Shown here: positions 54,636 to 62,292 of the stretch, piece by piece
Position numbering within the stretch: position 1 is the stretch's first letter
Layout of the letters: every line of letters begins with the position of its first letter
NCBI RefSeq assembly: GCF_002220365.1
Contig: NZ_MTHB01000110.1
Coordinates: 62,001-126,000 of the forward strand
Reading direction: 5' to 3'
Source of the DNA: Caballeronia sordidicola
GTDB lineage: Bacteria > Pseudomonadota > Gammaproteobacteria > Burkholderiales > Burkholderiaceae
Length of the DNA: 64,000 bases
Position numbers and translations under genes: made by a program
The notes under the pieces: model-generated
The model's database searches: none
What the model was told of the DNA's origin: nothing
Seen by the model: the letters and a program-made list of their open reading frames with translations, nothing else

Positions 54636-55310
54636 TTACGCTTTCAGTTGCGCCTCTTTAAAGTATTGCGGTGCTTCCCGGCGATCGAACATGCCGTACT
54701 CCCGGATGATGCGGATAGTGCGCAGGCGCAACACATCCGTCGTCGCGGCATGGCGTTCGAACGCTTCGATTGCCGCTTGGTCGCGCCACGTGAGCACTGC
54801 GATCACGTCCCCCGGTGTCATCAGGTGCTCGAAGACGTCCCAGGAAACGAGGCCCGGCGCGCTTGTATCCACTCCAAGTGATTTCACCACCGCTTCCGCG
54901 TCAGCCTGCTTGATCCACTCCGGAGGAAATTTCCCATCATGCAGCGTCACTGCCGTGCCTTGGCCTGTCTCGGTGACATCCAGACGCTGCTCACGCAACA
55001 CCTGTCCGGCGGGCAACTGGGTATCGCTGACGGTCTGGCCAATGCGCAAGCGATAGTCGGAAAACACCCGGTCACGCGCAGCTTGCATGATCTTGTGGTG
55101 CGTCTCCAGGCTACGCCAGCGTATGAGCGCCTTCTCGTCGCGCCAGCTCGACAGCGAAAGAAGCCATCCATCGCGTGTGAGACTTGCATAACGGTTGTTG
55201 TCTATAAACCCGTCGATCTTCTCGAGTTCAGGACGCAGCATCTTGGCCATGCCGAGATAGGCGTCGAACTGTTCGGGTATGGGGTGAACTTCAAGCATCG
55301 CGGTAAACAT
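54636..55310 (-). CDS. Antibiotic biosynthesis monooxygenase (ABM) family protein, two domains
   Basis: Protein of 224 aa, start MFTAMLEVHPIPEQFDAYLG at 55310 after GAGG. Two ferredoxin-like ABM domains in tandem: the first ends near IGQTVSD (text DGWLLSLSSWRDEKALIRWR), the second covers GLVSWDVFEHLMTPGDVIAV then LTWRDQAAIEAFERH. ABM proteins act as cofactor-free quinone-forming monooxygenases or as sensors. Its link with the Emr-type pump suggests that one oxidises or binds a phenolic/quinone substrate while the other expels it. Confidence 0.82.
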   Translation of the reverse strand: MFTAMLEVHPIPEQFDAYLGMAKMLRPELEKIDGFIDNNRYASLTRDGWLLSLSSWRDEKALIRWRSLETHHKIMQAARDRVFSDYRLRIGQTVSDTQLPAGQVLREQRLDVTETGQGTAVTLHDGKFPPEWIKQADAEAVVKSLGVDTSAPGLVSWDVFEHLMTPGDVIAVLTWRDQAAIEAFERHAATTDVLRLRTIRIIREYGMFDRREAPQYFKEAQLKA

Positions 55311-55596
55311 GGGTGCCTCTCTCGTTTGGTTGGGCTTTACAACATGGTCTAATTGTCCGAGACAGGCCCATTCATAGGGGTTCAAGCTAGTCAGGTATTG
55401 GGCCAAAGAGTGGATGAATCTTGCCAACCGGGCCGCCGATGTCCTGATAACCATCACGGTCTGAAAGAGTCCTTTGCAAGCTGATAAGGCAAACTCCCCT
55501 GACGCGCGAAAAACATAAACAGCGGCTTCTTGCCATGTCGGTGGATCACAGCGCATAAAATCACGACATATGAACGCGGGGAGCCGGGGGAACGAA

Positions 55597-56529
55597 ATGG
55601 ACAAATTGCGTGAGATGGAGATTTTCGTCGCCATCGTCGACCGAGGCAGCTTTACTGGTGCGGCTGACAAAGTCGGAATGTCGTCCGCTGCGGTCTCGCG
55701 GGCGGTCAGTTCGCTGGAAGCGCGCCTCGGCACACCGCTGCTTGCCCGGACGACTCGATCGGTTCGTCCGACCGATGCAGGAATGACTTACCTTGAAGCC
55801 TGCAGGACGGTGTTGGACGCCATCACGGATGCAGAAGCCAACATTGCGGCTGATCAACTCAATCCCGTAGGTACGTTGACCATTTCAGCACCGGTCCTGT
55901 TTGGCCAGCGATATGTTGCGCCTCTGGTCAACGCGTTCGCGCTGCGTTATCCGGACGTCAGCATCAATGCGGTGTATGCCGATCGAACCACGCGGCTTCT
56001 GGAGGAAGGGGTGGATATTGCCATCCGTGTCGGCCACCTCGGAGACTCCTCGACATTCGCCATTCCGTTGGGTTCTGTGCGGCGTCGGACGTACGCGGCT
56101 CCCTCCTATCTCGCCGCGCACGGGGAACCCCTTCACCCCCGGGATCTGGCCAATCATCACTGTGTGTCCTTCACGGGCGTCTCGCCGCCGCTTGAGTGGG
56201 TGTTCAACGAGAACGGGTCAAGGTTGCCTGTCCGACTTCGGCCGCGGATGATTGTCGACCTGGGTCCCGCTGCCGTTCTCGCCGCCGTGGACGGTGTGGG
56301 GATAACCCAGTTTCTGTCGTACCAGGCGGCTCCTGAGGTAGACGATGGCAGGCTCCAGGCTATCCTGAGCGCATTCGAGCCCGAGTCGACCCCGGTGAGC
56401 CTGCTGCATGTAGAGAGACGAAGCACCAGCGGCAAGATTCGCGCTTTCGTCGAATTCGTTACCGAGACGCTACGCAAAAACGCGCACCTTCAGGGTGTGG
56501 ACGCTACCGCAATGCGAACGTCCCGGTAG
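55597..56529 (+). CDS. LysR-family regulator of the ABM/Emr operon
   Basis: LysR-type regulator of 310 aa, starting MDKLREMEIFVAIVDRGSFT at 55597 (GGGGG site upstream). HTH: GAADKVGMSSAAVSRAVSSL. Effector domain: LNPVGTLTISAPVLFGQRYV and YPDVSINAVYADRTTRLLEE followed by GVDIAIRVGHLGDSSTFAIP, close to the CrgA/DmlR-like group. Divergent to the ABM gene with a 286-base gap. Its last 40 bases overlap the convergent mug gene. Confidence 0.92.
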   Translation: MDKLREMEIFVAIVDRGSFTGAADKVGMSSAAVSRAVSSLEARLGTPLLARTTRSVRPTDAGMTYLEACRTVLDAITDAEANIAADQLNPVGTLTISAPVLFGQRYVAPLVNAFALRYPDVSINAVYADRTTRLLEEGVDIAIRVGHLGDSSTFAIPLGSVRRRTYAAPSYLAAHGEPLHPRDLANHHCVSFTGVSPPLEWVFNENGSRLPVRLRPRMIVDLGPAAVLAAVDGVGITQFLSYQAAPEVDDGRLQAILSAFEPESTPVSLLHVERRSTSGKIRAFVEFVTETLRKNAHLQGVDATAMRTSR

Positions 56530-57035
56530 GCGGCCACCAACGCACCGAGGTTGAACGCCCTGTTCAGTCCGCTTGGATTGGGGACGACCCACGCGCGAGC
56601 GCCGCCGAATGGCTTGGTTTGTAGCCCCCAATCGATATCGCGCGAACCAGAGATCGCCGACAACGCCATCTTTCCGAGGAAAACGATGTTTCGCGGTGCG
56701 TACTGCTCGATCTTTCGCCGGAATCCATCCCCGGCCTGTTCGATCTCCGATCGCGACAACTCGGCGGCCTGCGCCGTTGCTCGCGGGACCACCGTGGTGA
56801 GGCCGCAGCCGTATCGAAGAATCGTGTGGTCGTCTTCGGGACGAATCTGTTCGGGTGTAAAGCCTGCAAGATGCATGACCCGCCAGAACCGATTGCCTCT
56901 GCCCTCAAAGTGATGACCTGTCGATGCCGCACGCATCCCTGGATTGATTCCGCAGAATATTAGCGACAAGCCCGGCTCAAGCAGGTCAGGAAGGGCTTGT
57001 TCGGAATCAACGGCAATTACAGATGAGACAGTCAT
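56490..57035 (-). CDS. mug: G/U mismatch-specific DNA glycosylase
   Basis: DNA-repair enzyme of 181 aa that removes uracil and ethenocytosine opposite guanine. Catalytic-loop motif LIFCGINPGMRAAST and C-terminal intercalation loop VVPNPSGLNRAFN match the Mug/TDG family. The text HHFEGRGNRFWRVMHLAGFT and VPRATAQAAELSRSEI is also typical. The ATG overlaps the GlxA-like gene stop (ATGA), an odd regulator-repair pairing. The 3' end overlaps the convergent LysR gene by 40 bases. Confidence 0.93.
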   Translation of the reverse strand: MTVSSVIAVDSEQALPDLLEPGLSLIFCGINPGMRAASTGHHFEGRGNRFWRVMHLAGFTPEQIRPEDDHTILRYGCGLTTVVPRATAQAAELSRSEIEQAGDGFRRKIEQYAPRNIVFLGKMALSAISGSRDIDWGLQTKPFGGARAWVVPNPSGLNRAFNLGALVAAYRDVRIAVASTP

Positions 57036-58042
57036 TGAAAAGAGACTTGCTTGCGGGCGCCGTTATCCGCCCATGGCTGCTTGCCCGCCTCGCCGCGGAA
57101 TCGTTGCCTATATTGCTTCGGTGTTACCTCCAGCCGTCGGGAGAAAGTCGTGCGCATATGCGTGGCACTGCGAAAGCCGCATTTAAATGCTACGGTCTTC
57201 AGCGGTGCATCCGTGTCTTCCAGCAACTTCCTCGCGCTGTCGACGCGAACCTGCTCTACAAACACGGACGGTGTCACCTTGGCATACTTCGAAAATAATC
57301 TCGAGAAGGTCCGTCGGCTCACTGCAACCGCTTTCGCGAGCTGTTCAATCGAGAGCGCATCGGTTATATGCTCTGTCACATATCGGTGCACCTTGCGGAT
57401 AATCGGATCTTCGTCTCTCCCCGCTCCCATGTACGGGCTGTACTGAGACTGGCCACCTTCCCGCTGGATATAGACGACAAGACGTTTTGCGACATGCACC
57501 GCGAGCTCGTGCCCCCAGTCTTCGGCGACCAGCGACAGGCACAGATCGATGCCGGCTGTCACGCCTGCCGAGGTAAAGAGGCGTCCGTTACGAACGAAGA
57601 TCTTGTCGGGCTGCACACATGCCTGCGGAAATTCCTGGGCGAGGCGGCCCGCGTCCGCCCAGTGAGTCGTCACTTCCTTGCCATCAAGCAGCCCCGCGTG
57701 TGCGAGCACGAATGCGCCATTGCACACGGAGCCGAACCGTCTCGCGTCTTTAGCCTGATTTTTCAGCCACTTCAGAAAGTCATCTGACAGTTTGGCGTCA
57801 GGCAATTGCGGCCCTCCTGCGATCAGTAGCAGGTCCCATTGCGTGTCGAGATCCGCATAGCCAAACGGCACCGACAGCCCCATCCCGTTCGAGCAGGTCA
57901 CGGTCCCGGCGCGGGAGCCTATAAGGGAGACTTCATATTTCTGCTGTTCGGAAAGGATTGTGTTTGCTTCCGCGAACACGTCGAGGGGGCCCGCAACATC
58001 GAGCGACTGCACACCATCGAATATAACAATGGCGACTTTCAT
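57032..58042 (-). CDS. GlxA-family regulator (DJ-1/PfpI domain plus AraC HTH)
   Basis: Regulator of 336 aa from MKVAIVIFDGVQSLDVAGPL at 58042. The DJ-1/PfpI amidase-like domain (1-175) has the nucleophile-elbow Cys in RFGSVCNGAFVLAHAGLLDG and VTTHWADAGRLAQEFPQACV. The AraC HTH follows: LSIEQLAKAVAVSRRTFSRL and LKTVAFKCGFRSATHMRTTF followed by RRLEVTPKQYRQRF. It probably senses a small amine or stress signal. It overlaps the mug gene by 4 bases. A truncated paralogue of its first domain lies on the opposite strand 520 bases upstream. Confidence 0.93.
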   Translation of the reverse strand: MKVAIVIFDGVQSLDVAGPLDVFAEANTILSEQQKYEVSLIGSRAGTVTCSNGMGLSVPFGYADLDTQWDLLLIAGGPQLPDAKLSDDFLKWLKNQAKDARRFGSVCNGAFVLAHAGLLDGKEVTTHWADAGRLAQEFPQACVQPDKIFVRNGRLFTSAGVTAGIDLCLSLVAEDWGHELAVHVAKRLVVYIQREGGQSQYSPYMGAGRDEDPIIRKVHRYVTEHITDALSIEQLAKAVAVSRRTFSRLFSKYAKVTPSVFVEQVRVDSARKLLEDTDAPLKTVAFKCGFRSATHMRTTFSRRLEVTPKQYRQRFRGEAGKQPWADNGARKQVSFQ

Positions 58043-58388
58043 GCCGTGACCCTTCGTGGAGTTGGTGGGCCCGTTTCCAATACCGGCCATTCCGTTGGCT
58101 TGACCCCAACGAGTGGACCAAGCCTGCCAATGGGTACCAACGAGCGATAAGGAAGATTACCGCAATAGCCTGAAAATGGGGACGTACTAGCCGGTAAGAG
58201 TCTTTTGCGTCAGCGTAATGAGACTGGCCTCGAGCGGTGTTCAATGGACATCGCCTTTTTGACGCTACTTAACGAAACGTAGGACGTTACCGCCGCGGTG
58301 CCGCTGGCCCAAATCTCACGTTGATTGGCCTGGCATGGCCACATCCACGTGTTTCCTCCCTCATGCCGGCTGATTAGACTTGAGTCTC
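58043..58388. other. Non-coding region upstream of the GlxA-like gene
   Basis: About 350 bases without a credible gene. It should hold the GlxA promoter. A 12-bp palindrome AGACT-TG-AGTCT lies at 58376-58387, directly before the small frame at 58389; it may be an operator and argues somewhat against that ATG being a start. No mobile-element sequence was recognised. Confidence 0.6.
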
Positions 58389-58556
58389 ATGGACGCGGCT
58401 ACAGGCGTTTCTTCAAACGTCGCGGTCTACGTTGATACGGGACGCAAACCCAAGGACAGATTCATCATGTTGAAAGTACGCCAGCCCTCGCTTTACCTCG
58501 CCAGACCTGACGCGGCGAGATGCGTGGCGCGCTTACGCAGTGAATTCGAGGAGTAA
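58389..58556 (+). CDS. Possible small protein, 55 aa
   Basis: A short frame reading MDAATGVSSNVAVYVDTGRK then PKDRFIMLKVRQPSLYLARP and ending ARLRSEFEE. No family is recognised. Third-position GC is moderate, lower than in the main genes but like its neighbours. The stop lies 6 bases before the truncated GlxA frame, and its GAGGAG tail serves as the ribosome-binding site for that frame, so translation could be coupled. An alternative start is the ATG at 58467 (29 aa). No strong site precedes 58389. Confidence 0.35.
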   Translation: MDAATGVSSNVAVYVDTGRKPKDRFIMLKVRQPSLYLARPDAARCVARLRSEFEE

Positions 58557-58562
58557 CGGCGC

Positions 58563-58973
58563 ATGCATGTTGCGATGATGCTGTACGTCAGATTTCGGCT
58601 GCTCGAAGTGACGGGCCCAATGGATGTTTTCCTTGAAGCGAATCGTTTGTGCGGCGCAACGCTGTACGATCTGCATCTCGTGGGGACGTCCCCGGGGCCT
58701 TTCCTCTGCTCGAATGGCGTAGCGGTGGGTACCACGGAGTGCCTGGTGGATTCGCACATTTCATTTGACATTGTCGTAGTGCCGGGTTCCCCGGTCATCA
58801 AGCCAGGGCTTGGGCATTGCGAACGGGTGGACCGACTCAGTGATGCAGGACGCAGGGTGCGAAGGCTCGCGTCGGTGTCCAACGGAGCGTTTTTAATCGC
58901 GCGCGCCGGCCTTGCCGACCATCGCGCGGTGACCACGCATTGGCGCGCCAAGAGTGACGCGATCCAAGAGTGA
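58563..58973 (+). pseudogene. Truncated GlxA-like regulator (first two thirds of DJ-1 domain)
   Basis: Reads MHVAMMLYVRFRLLEVTGPM followed by DVFLEANRLCGATLYDLHLV and CSNGVAVGTT, ending SVSNGAFLIARAGLADHRAV then TTHWRAKSDAIQE-stop. It aligns with residues 1-150 of the full GlxA-like protein at 57032, but the nucleophile-elbow Cys is Ser, and the rest of the DJ-1 domain and the whole AraC domain are missing. The stop falls within a 16-bp tandem duplication (58949-58980). Most likely a pseudogene of a second GlxA paralogue. Confidence 0.75.
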
Positions 58974-58980
58974 CGCGACC
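58949..58980. repeat. 16-bp tandem duplication at the broken end of the GlxA relic
   Basis: CAAGAGTGACGCGATC is followed directly by CAAGAGTGACGCGACC (one mismatch), then by a degenerate third piece beginning CAAGGGCACGACGCGAT. The duplication supplies the stop codon of the truncated frame. Confidence 0.8.
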
Positions 58981-59074
58981 CAAGGGCACGACGCGATAGG
59001 GACTATGCGTTTCGTAGCTGCCGCTTGATTCTTGTCTGTTTGTTTGGCTTCTATTGTGGTGCTTGTCGATACCT

Positions 59075-59374
59075 ATGACTGACGAGGATTTAATCTATAA
59101 GGCACTCGCAAACCCGTTTCGGCGCGAGATATTGAGGTGGTTAAAGACACCAAAAAAATACTTCGTGCAAGGATGTTTCGATCTTGGTTACGGGGTACCG
59201 TCAAATGCAATCCACGCGCGCAGTGGCCTATCTCAATCGACCGTATCAGCGCACGTCGCGGCATTGATTGAGGCGGGACTGGTTGTTTCCACCCGCGTTG
59301 GTCAGTGGATGTTTCTATCGCGAAATGAAGACGTCATTCGCGCCTTCGCGGCACAGATCAGGTTGCATCTGTAG
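59075..59374 (+). CDS. ArsR-like winged-helix transcriptional regulator
   Basis: Regulator of 99 aa from MTDEDLIYKALANPFRREIL. The core ARSGLSQSTVSAHVAALIEA followed by GLVVSTRVGQWMFLSRNEDV is an ArsR HTH and wing. A non-standard segment (TPKKYFVQGCFDLGYGVPSN) separates helix 2 from the HTH. It carries one Cys and no obvious metal site. It is followed 85 bases later by the small HMA-like gene on the same strand. Confidence 0.85.
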   Translation: MTDEDLIYKALANPFRREILRWLKTPKKYFVQGCFDLGYGVPSNAIHARSGLSQSTVSAHVAALIEAGLVVSTRVGQWMFLSRNEDVIRAFAAQIRLHL

Positions 59375-59459
59375 CCGCTGGTTTGATCGACCGAGGTGTG
59401 GGGCACGACGACTCGATAGATCCCACTTTATTGAAGCGTTTCCGATTGGTGAAGTGAAC

Positions 59460-59660
59460 ATGAAATTCTCAGTGAAAAATGAAATCCGTTCTGCCGATAT
59501 TGCGACGATTGAGCTTGCAGTGAAGAGTGTCGACGGCGACGCGAAGGTCAACATCGACGTGGCCACGAAGACGGTGAGTGTGGATTCGTGGCTATTGCCC
59601 GAGGAGTTTTTCGTCGCTTTTGACGACGAAAACTATGACGTGGTCATTGTCGAAGCATAG
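59460..59660 (+). CDS. Small HMA-like (CopZ fold) protein lacking the CxxC metal site
   Basis: Protein of 66 aa starting MKFSVKNEIRSADIATIELA with the pattern VKSVDGDAKVNIDVATKTVS followed by VDSWLLPEEFFVAFDDENYD and VVIVE. The beta-alpha-beta-beta-alpha-beta order and phrases such as AVKSVD-x-AKVNID and DENYDV match heavy-metal-associated domains, but the usual MTCxxC loop is replaced by EIRSADIA, with no Cys at all. It probably cannot bind copper in the classic way, so it may act as a protein-interaction or sensing module. It follows an ArsR-like gene, a common partner of CopZ. Confidence 0.6.
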   Translation: MKFSVKNEIRSADIATIELAVKSVDGDAKVNIDVATKTVSVDSWLLPEEFFVAFDDENYDVVIVEA

Positions 59661-60168
59661 TAGCTAGCGCACCCGGCCAGAAAGCGGAGATGCCAGGCTG
59701 GCCGCTGATATTCGCTCATCTCGCTGGCGGCACGCGGCGTGACATGTGGCCTTGGTGTTGATGCATACCTGTTCGCCGTTCGAGCGGTCGCAGGAGCCAT
59801 CCAGCGCGTACCGGTGTGACGAGGCGCTGAGAGAGAGTTCTCGAACGCCATCGAAGTCGTTCGGGACAGCGTCGATATTTGCGAACTTTCTTTGCCTTGC
59901 TCGATGATAGGGAAGTCTCATCGATCATGAGGATGACGAATGTATCAAGGTTCACCCTCGATGCCCGATACTGCCGCCAGATTCTGCTGATGTCGGAAAA
60001 CTCCCATCTCAAATCAAACGATTACAACCGAGCGTCGCGTCTCTCGACGTGAGATGTCGCATGTCTGGAAACGTCTTCCGCATAAGTAATTGATCGCCCA
60101 GTAAGTGAACAGTAAGTGCCCCGGTCATACAGTACGCCCCAACGACCAACCCCATAAAAGGCACTACT
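59661..60168. other. Non-coding region with promoter of the MipA/OmpV gene
   Basis: About 500 bases without a convincing gene; short minus-strand frames lack family features and good starts. The right end carries direct repeats at 60099-60118, probably an operator. Base composition is less GC-rich than the flanking genes. This fits a decayed or acquired segment. Confidence 0.6.
60099..60118. promoter_or_regulatory. Direct repeats CAGTAAGTG, 11 bases apart, upstream of MipA/OmpV gene
   Basis: CAGTAAGTG occurs at 60099-60107 and 60110-60118, one helical turn apart, with a weaker ATAAGTAA at 60082-60089. This fits the tandem binding of an OmpR-family response regulator. A broken response regulator of that family lies just after the MipA/OmpV gene. 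The gene start is about 50 bases downstream. Confidence 0.55.
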
Positions 60169-60987
60169 GTGAAAAAACACTTTCGTCGCGAGCATCAACT
60201 GCTATTCGCCGTCGCATCCGCTCTGATGTATTCGGGCGCGGCTTGGGCAGAGGGTCCTAGCGCGAATCTGCCTAACACCGACACGACCGGATTTGCAATT
60301 CTGAGCAATGCCACGAACGTCACCCATTGGGGTCTTGGCGGCGGGGTGGCCTTTGAGCAATCACTTTACAAAGGATATGGCACGCACATAACGCCTGTTC
60401 CGTTCTTCTTTTTCGACGACAAATGGATACACGCAATTGGCACAACCGTTGATCTGAAGGTCGGGAGATGGGACGGTGTTGCAGTCACCTTACGCGGGAA
60501 TTACGCGATCGCAGACGGCTACAGGGGCTCCGACGCACCCATACTCAATGGAATGCAAACCCGCAGCGCCGCATTCTGGATGGGCCCCGCGCTCAAATGG
60601 TCGACGCAATACGGCGACCTTTCGGGTGAGCACCTGAGTGGTGGAAACAAAGGACAGAAGGCCGATATCGCGTTCGGCAAGACCCTGGACTATGGTAACT
60701 TCTCTATAGAACCCCATGCCGGAGTGAATTGGTACAGCGGCAAGTACGTTGATTACTATTATGGCGTGAGGACGTCGGAGGCGCAGGCCGGCCGACCCGC
60801 ATACACCGGGACATCCTCTTACAAGGAATCGGTCGGCGCCAAGTTCGACTATCGCGTAACACCCCGCCAACTCGTAAGCGTTGACCTGGGCATAGCCCAC
60901 TTGGGTAGCGGAATAACCGACAGCCCGATCGTCGGCAAGCGATTCATTCCTGAAGCCAAGGTCGCCTATCTGTATCAATTCAATTAA
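60169..60987 (+). CDS. MipA/OmpV-family outer-membrane protein
   Basis: Outer-membrane beta-barrel of 272 aa; GTG start at 60169 with AAAAGG 8 bases upstream. The signal peptide reads MKKHFRREHQLLFAVASALM with cleavage at AWA-EGPS. Text GLGGGVAFEQSLYKGYGTHI, LGGGVA-type strand starts, SAAFWMGPALKWSTQYGDLS and a C-terminal YLYQFN fit the MipA/OmpV family (MltA-interacting/structural scaffolding). The final residue is Asn rather than Phe or Trp, which is unusual. The two-component remnant downstream begins 8 bases after the stop. Confidence 0.88.
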   Translation: MKKHFRREHQLLFAVASALMYSGAAWAEGPSANLPNTDTTGFAILSNATNVTHWGLGGGVAFEQSLYKGYGTHITPVPFFFFDDKWIHAIGTTVDLKVGRWDGVAVTLRGNYAIADGYRGSDAPILNGMQTRSAAFWMGPALKWSTQYGDLSGEHLSGGNKGQKADIAFGKTLDYGNFSIEPHAGVNWYSGKYVDYYYGVRTSEAQAGRPAYTGTSSYKESVGAKFDYRVTPRQLVSVDLGIAHLGSGITDSPIVGKRFIPEAKVAYLYQFN

Positions 60988-60995
60988 CCGGCCCT

Positions 60996-61319
60996 ATGTC
61001 GCGAATTGCACTGATCGAAGATCATTCCCGCCTGGCGGGCATGATCCGGCAATCGTTGTCTGCTGCCGGAATCGAAACCGATATCTTTACCAATCTCTCT
61101 GAAGCAGCCTATGGCCTGAGCCACGGCGAGTACTCGGTGATGATCCTTGATCGCGGCTTGCCCGACGGGGACGGGCTGCTTTTCTTGCGAACCTTGCGTG
61201 CCGGCGGAACCATGACTCCCGATCGTGTTGTACGCATTCAATCACTTTCCACCGGATACATTCCGGGTGAGCGAGAGCATAAGAAGCGCTCACCAGCTGG
61301 CCTCCGAATTGCGCTTTGA
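60996..61319 (+). pseudogene. Truncated OmpR-type response regulator (N-terminal REC only)
   Basis: MSRIALIEDHSRLAGMIRQS opens a REC domain with acidic pair ED, phospho-acceptor in VMILDRGLPDGDGLLFLRTL, and then stops matching after RAGGTMTP. The usual VLTARD block, the Lys and the whole winged-helix DNA-binding domain are missing. The frame reads on into meaningless sequence (RIQSLSTGYIPGEREHKKRS) while a sensor kinase fragment begins in another frame. An internal deletion of about 400-500 bases would join the two. It could still fold as a REC piece but cannot bind DNA. Confidence 0.8.
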
Positions 61320-62171
61320 TGAGTCAAGGCGACCGGTGTCAATAGACCTCGACGAGCGCGCGACGTGGCTCTTCGATTTCGCATCGACCGAATTGCTGTA
61401 TCGCGCGCTCGATGCTTCCGGACACGTGCTTCTGGCGTCCCGTGGCGCGCTCCATAACGCCTCCTGGGACGCCGGTGATTTGACAAGCTCCCTTGGCGCC
61501 ATGAAACGCGTGACCATTAACGGCAAGCCATTTGATGTCGTAACACTGGCGATCATGCACGGACAAACGCCGTTCTTTGTACAAAGCGCGGCGAGTGTCG
61601 CGTTCAATAAGGCCGTGCTTGGCGAGAGGATCGAACCGATTCCGGAGATCGTGGGGTATACCTTGCTGATCGCGACAATTATCTTCGGCCTGACCTTGAC
61701 GTTCACTGTTCGCCGCGTGTTGCGGCCTCTGCGTGTTGCATCGGATTCCGCCGCTTCAATCACTCCGCAGAACCTTCGCATGCGGCTTTCCATCAAGGGC
61801 GTTCCCAGCGAGATCAAACCTATTCTTATCGCGTTCAATGATGCGCTGGCGCGCCTCGAGAACGGCTTCGCGGTACAACAGCAATTTCTCGCCTCGGCTG
61901 CGCATGAACTTCAAACGCCGCTGACTTTGATAAGAGGACAAATCGAGTTGCAGCCCGAGGTTGAGAACAAGGATTTGCTGTTCCGCGAAATCGATTTGAT
62001 GGCGCGACAGGTCCGGCAACTCCTGCTGAGCGTTTTTGGCGCGCGCCCAATGCTCAACACGACGGCGCCGGCCTGGGCCTGTCGATCTGCAAAGAGATAG
62101 CGCTGGCGCACAATTGGAAACTGTCCGTCAGGACGTTGGCGACTGGAACCCAGTTTATTGTTTCGTTCTAG
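61225..62171 (+). pseudogene. Broken sensor histidine kinase with internal deletions
   Basis: The frame from 61225 lacks an N-terminal membrane helix and starts in the periplasmic domain (ASELRFDESRRPVSIDLDER). It keeps the second helix (EIVGYTLLIATIIFGLTLTF), HAMP and H-box FLASAAHELQTPLTLIRGQI. The text then jumps from RQLLLSVFG to VFGARPML and a stop at about 62100. In another frame (62064-62171) the very end of the ATPase domain appears: GAGLGLSICKEIALAHNWKL followed by SVRTLATGTQFIVSF-stop. The N-box and G1 box are gone. Two deletions plus a frameshift have removed the kinase activity. It sits in the usual response regulator-kinase order. Confidence 0.85.
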
Positions 62172-62186
62172 CTGACCAGGAAAAAA

Positions 62187-62220
62187 GAAAAGCCGCGCTC
62201 GTTTCCGAGAGCGGCTTTTC
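62187..62220. terminator. Strong bidirectional intrinsic terminator
   Basis: GAAAAGCCGCGCTCG and a matching CCGAGAGCGGCTTTTC form a 14-bp-range stem with one mismatch and a 4-base loop, with A-run on the left and T-run on the right. It lies 16 bases after the kinase remnant and 73 bases before the end of the convergent autotransporter, so it serves both strands. Confidence 0.85.
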
Positions 62221-62292
62221 TGACAAGGGCTTAACTGAACAACAAACACTAGGCAACTACTCGCACCGGACATCCGCACCGGCGCAGGTCGC

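Noticed and set aside
59664..60012. Minus-strand frames of 85-98 codons in the gap before MipA/OmpV
   Set aside because: No family features, poor starts, and they overlap each other; not supported as genes.
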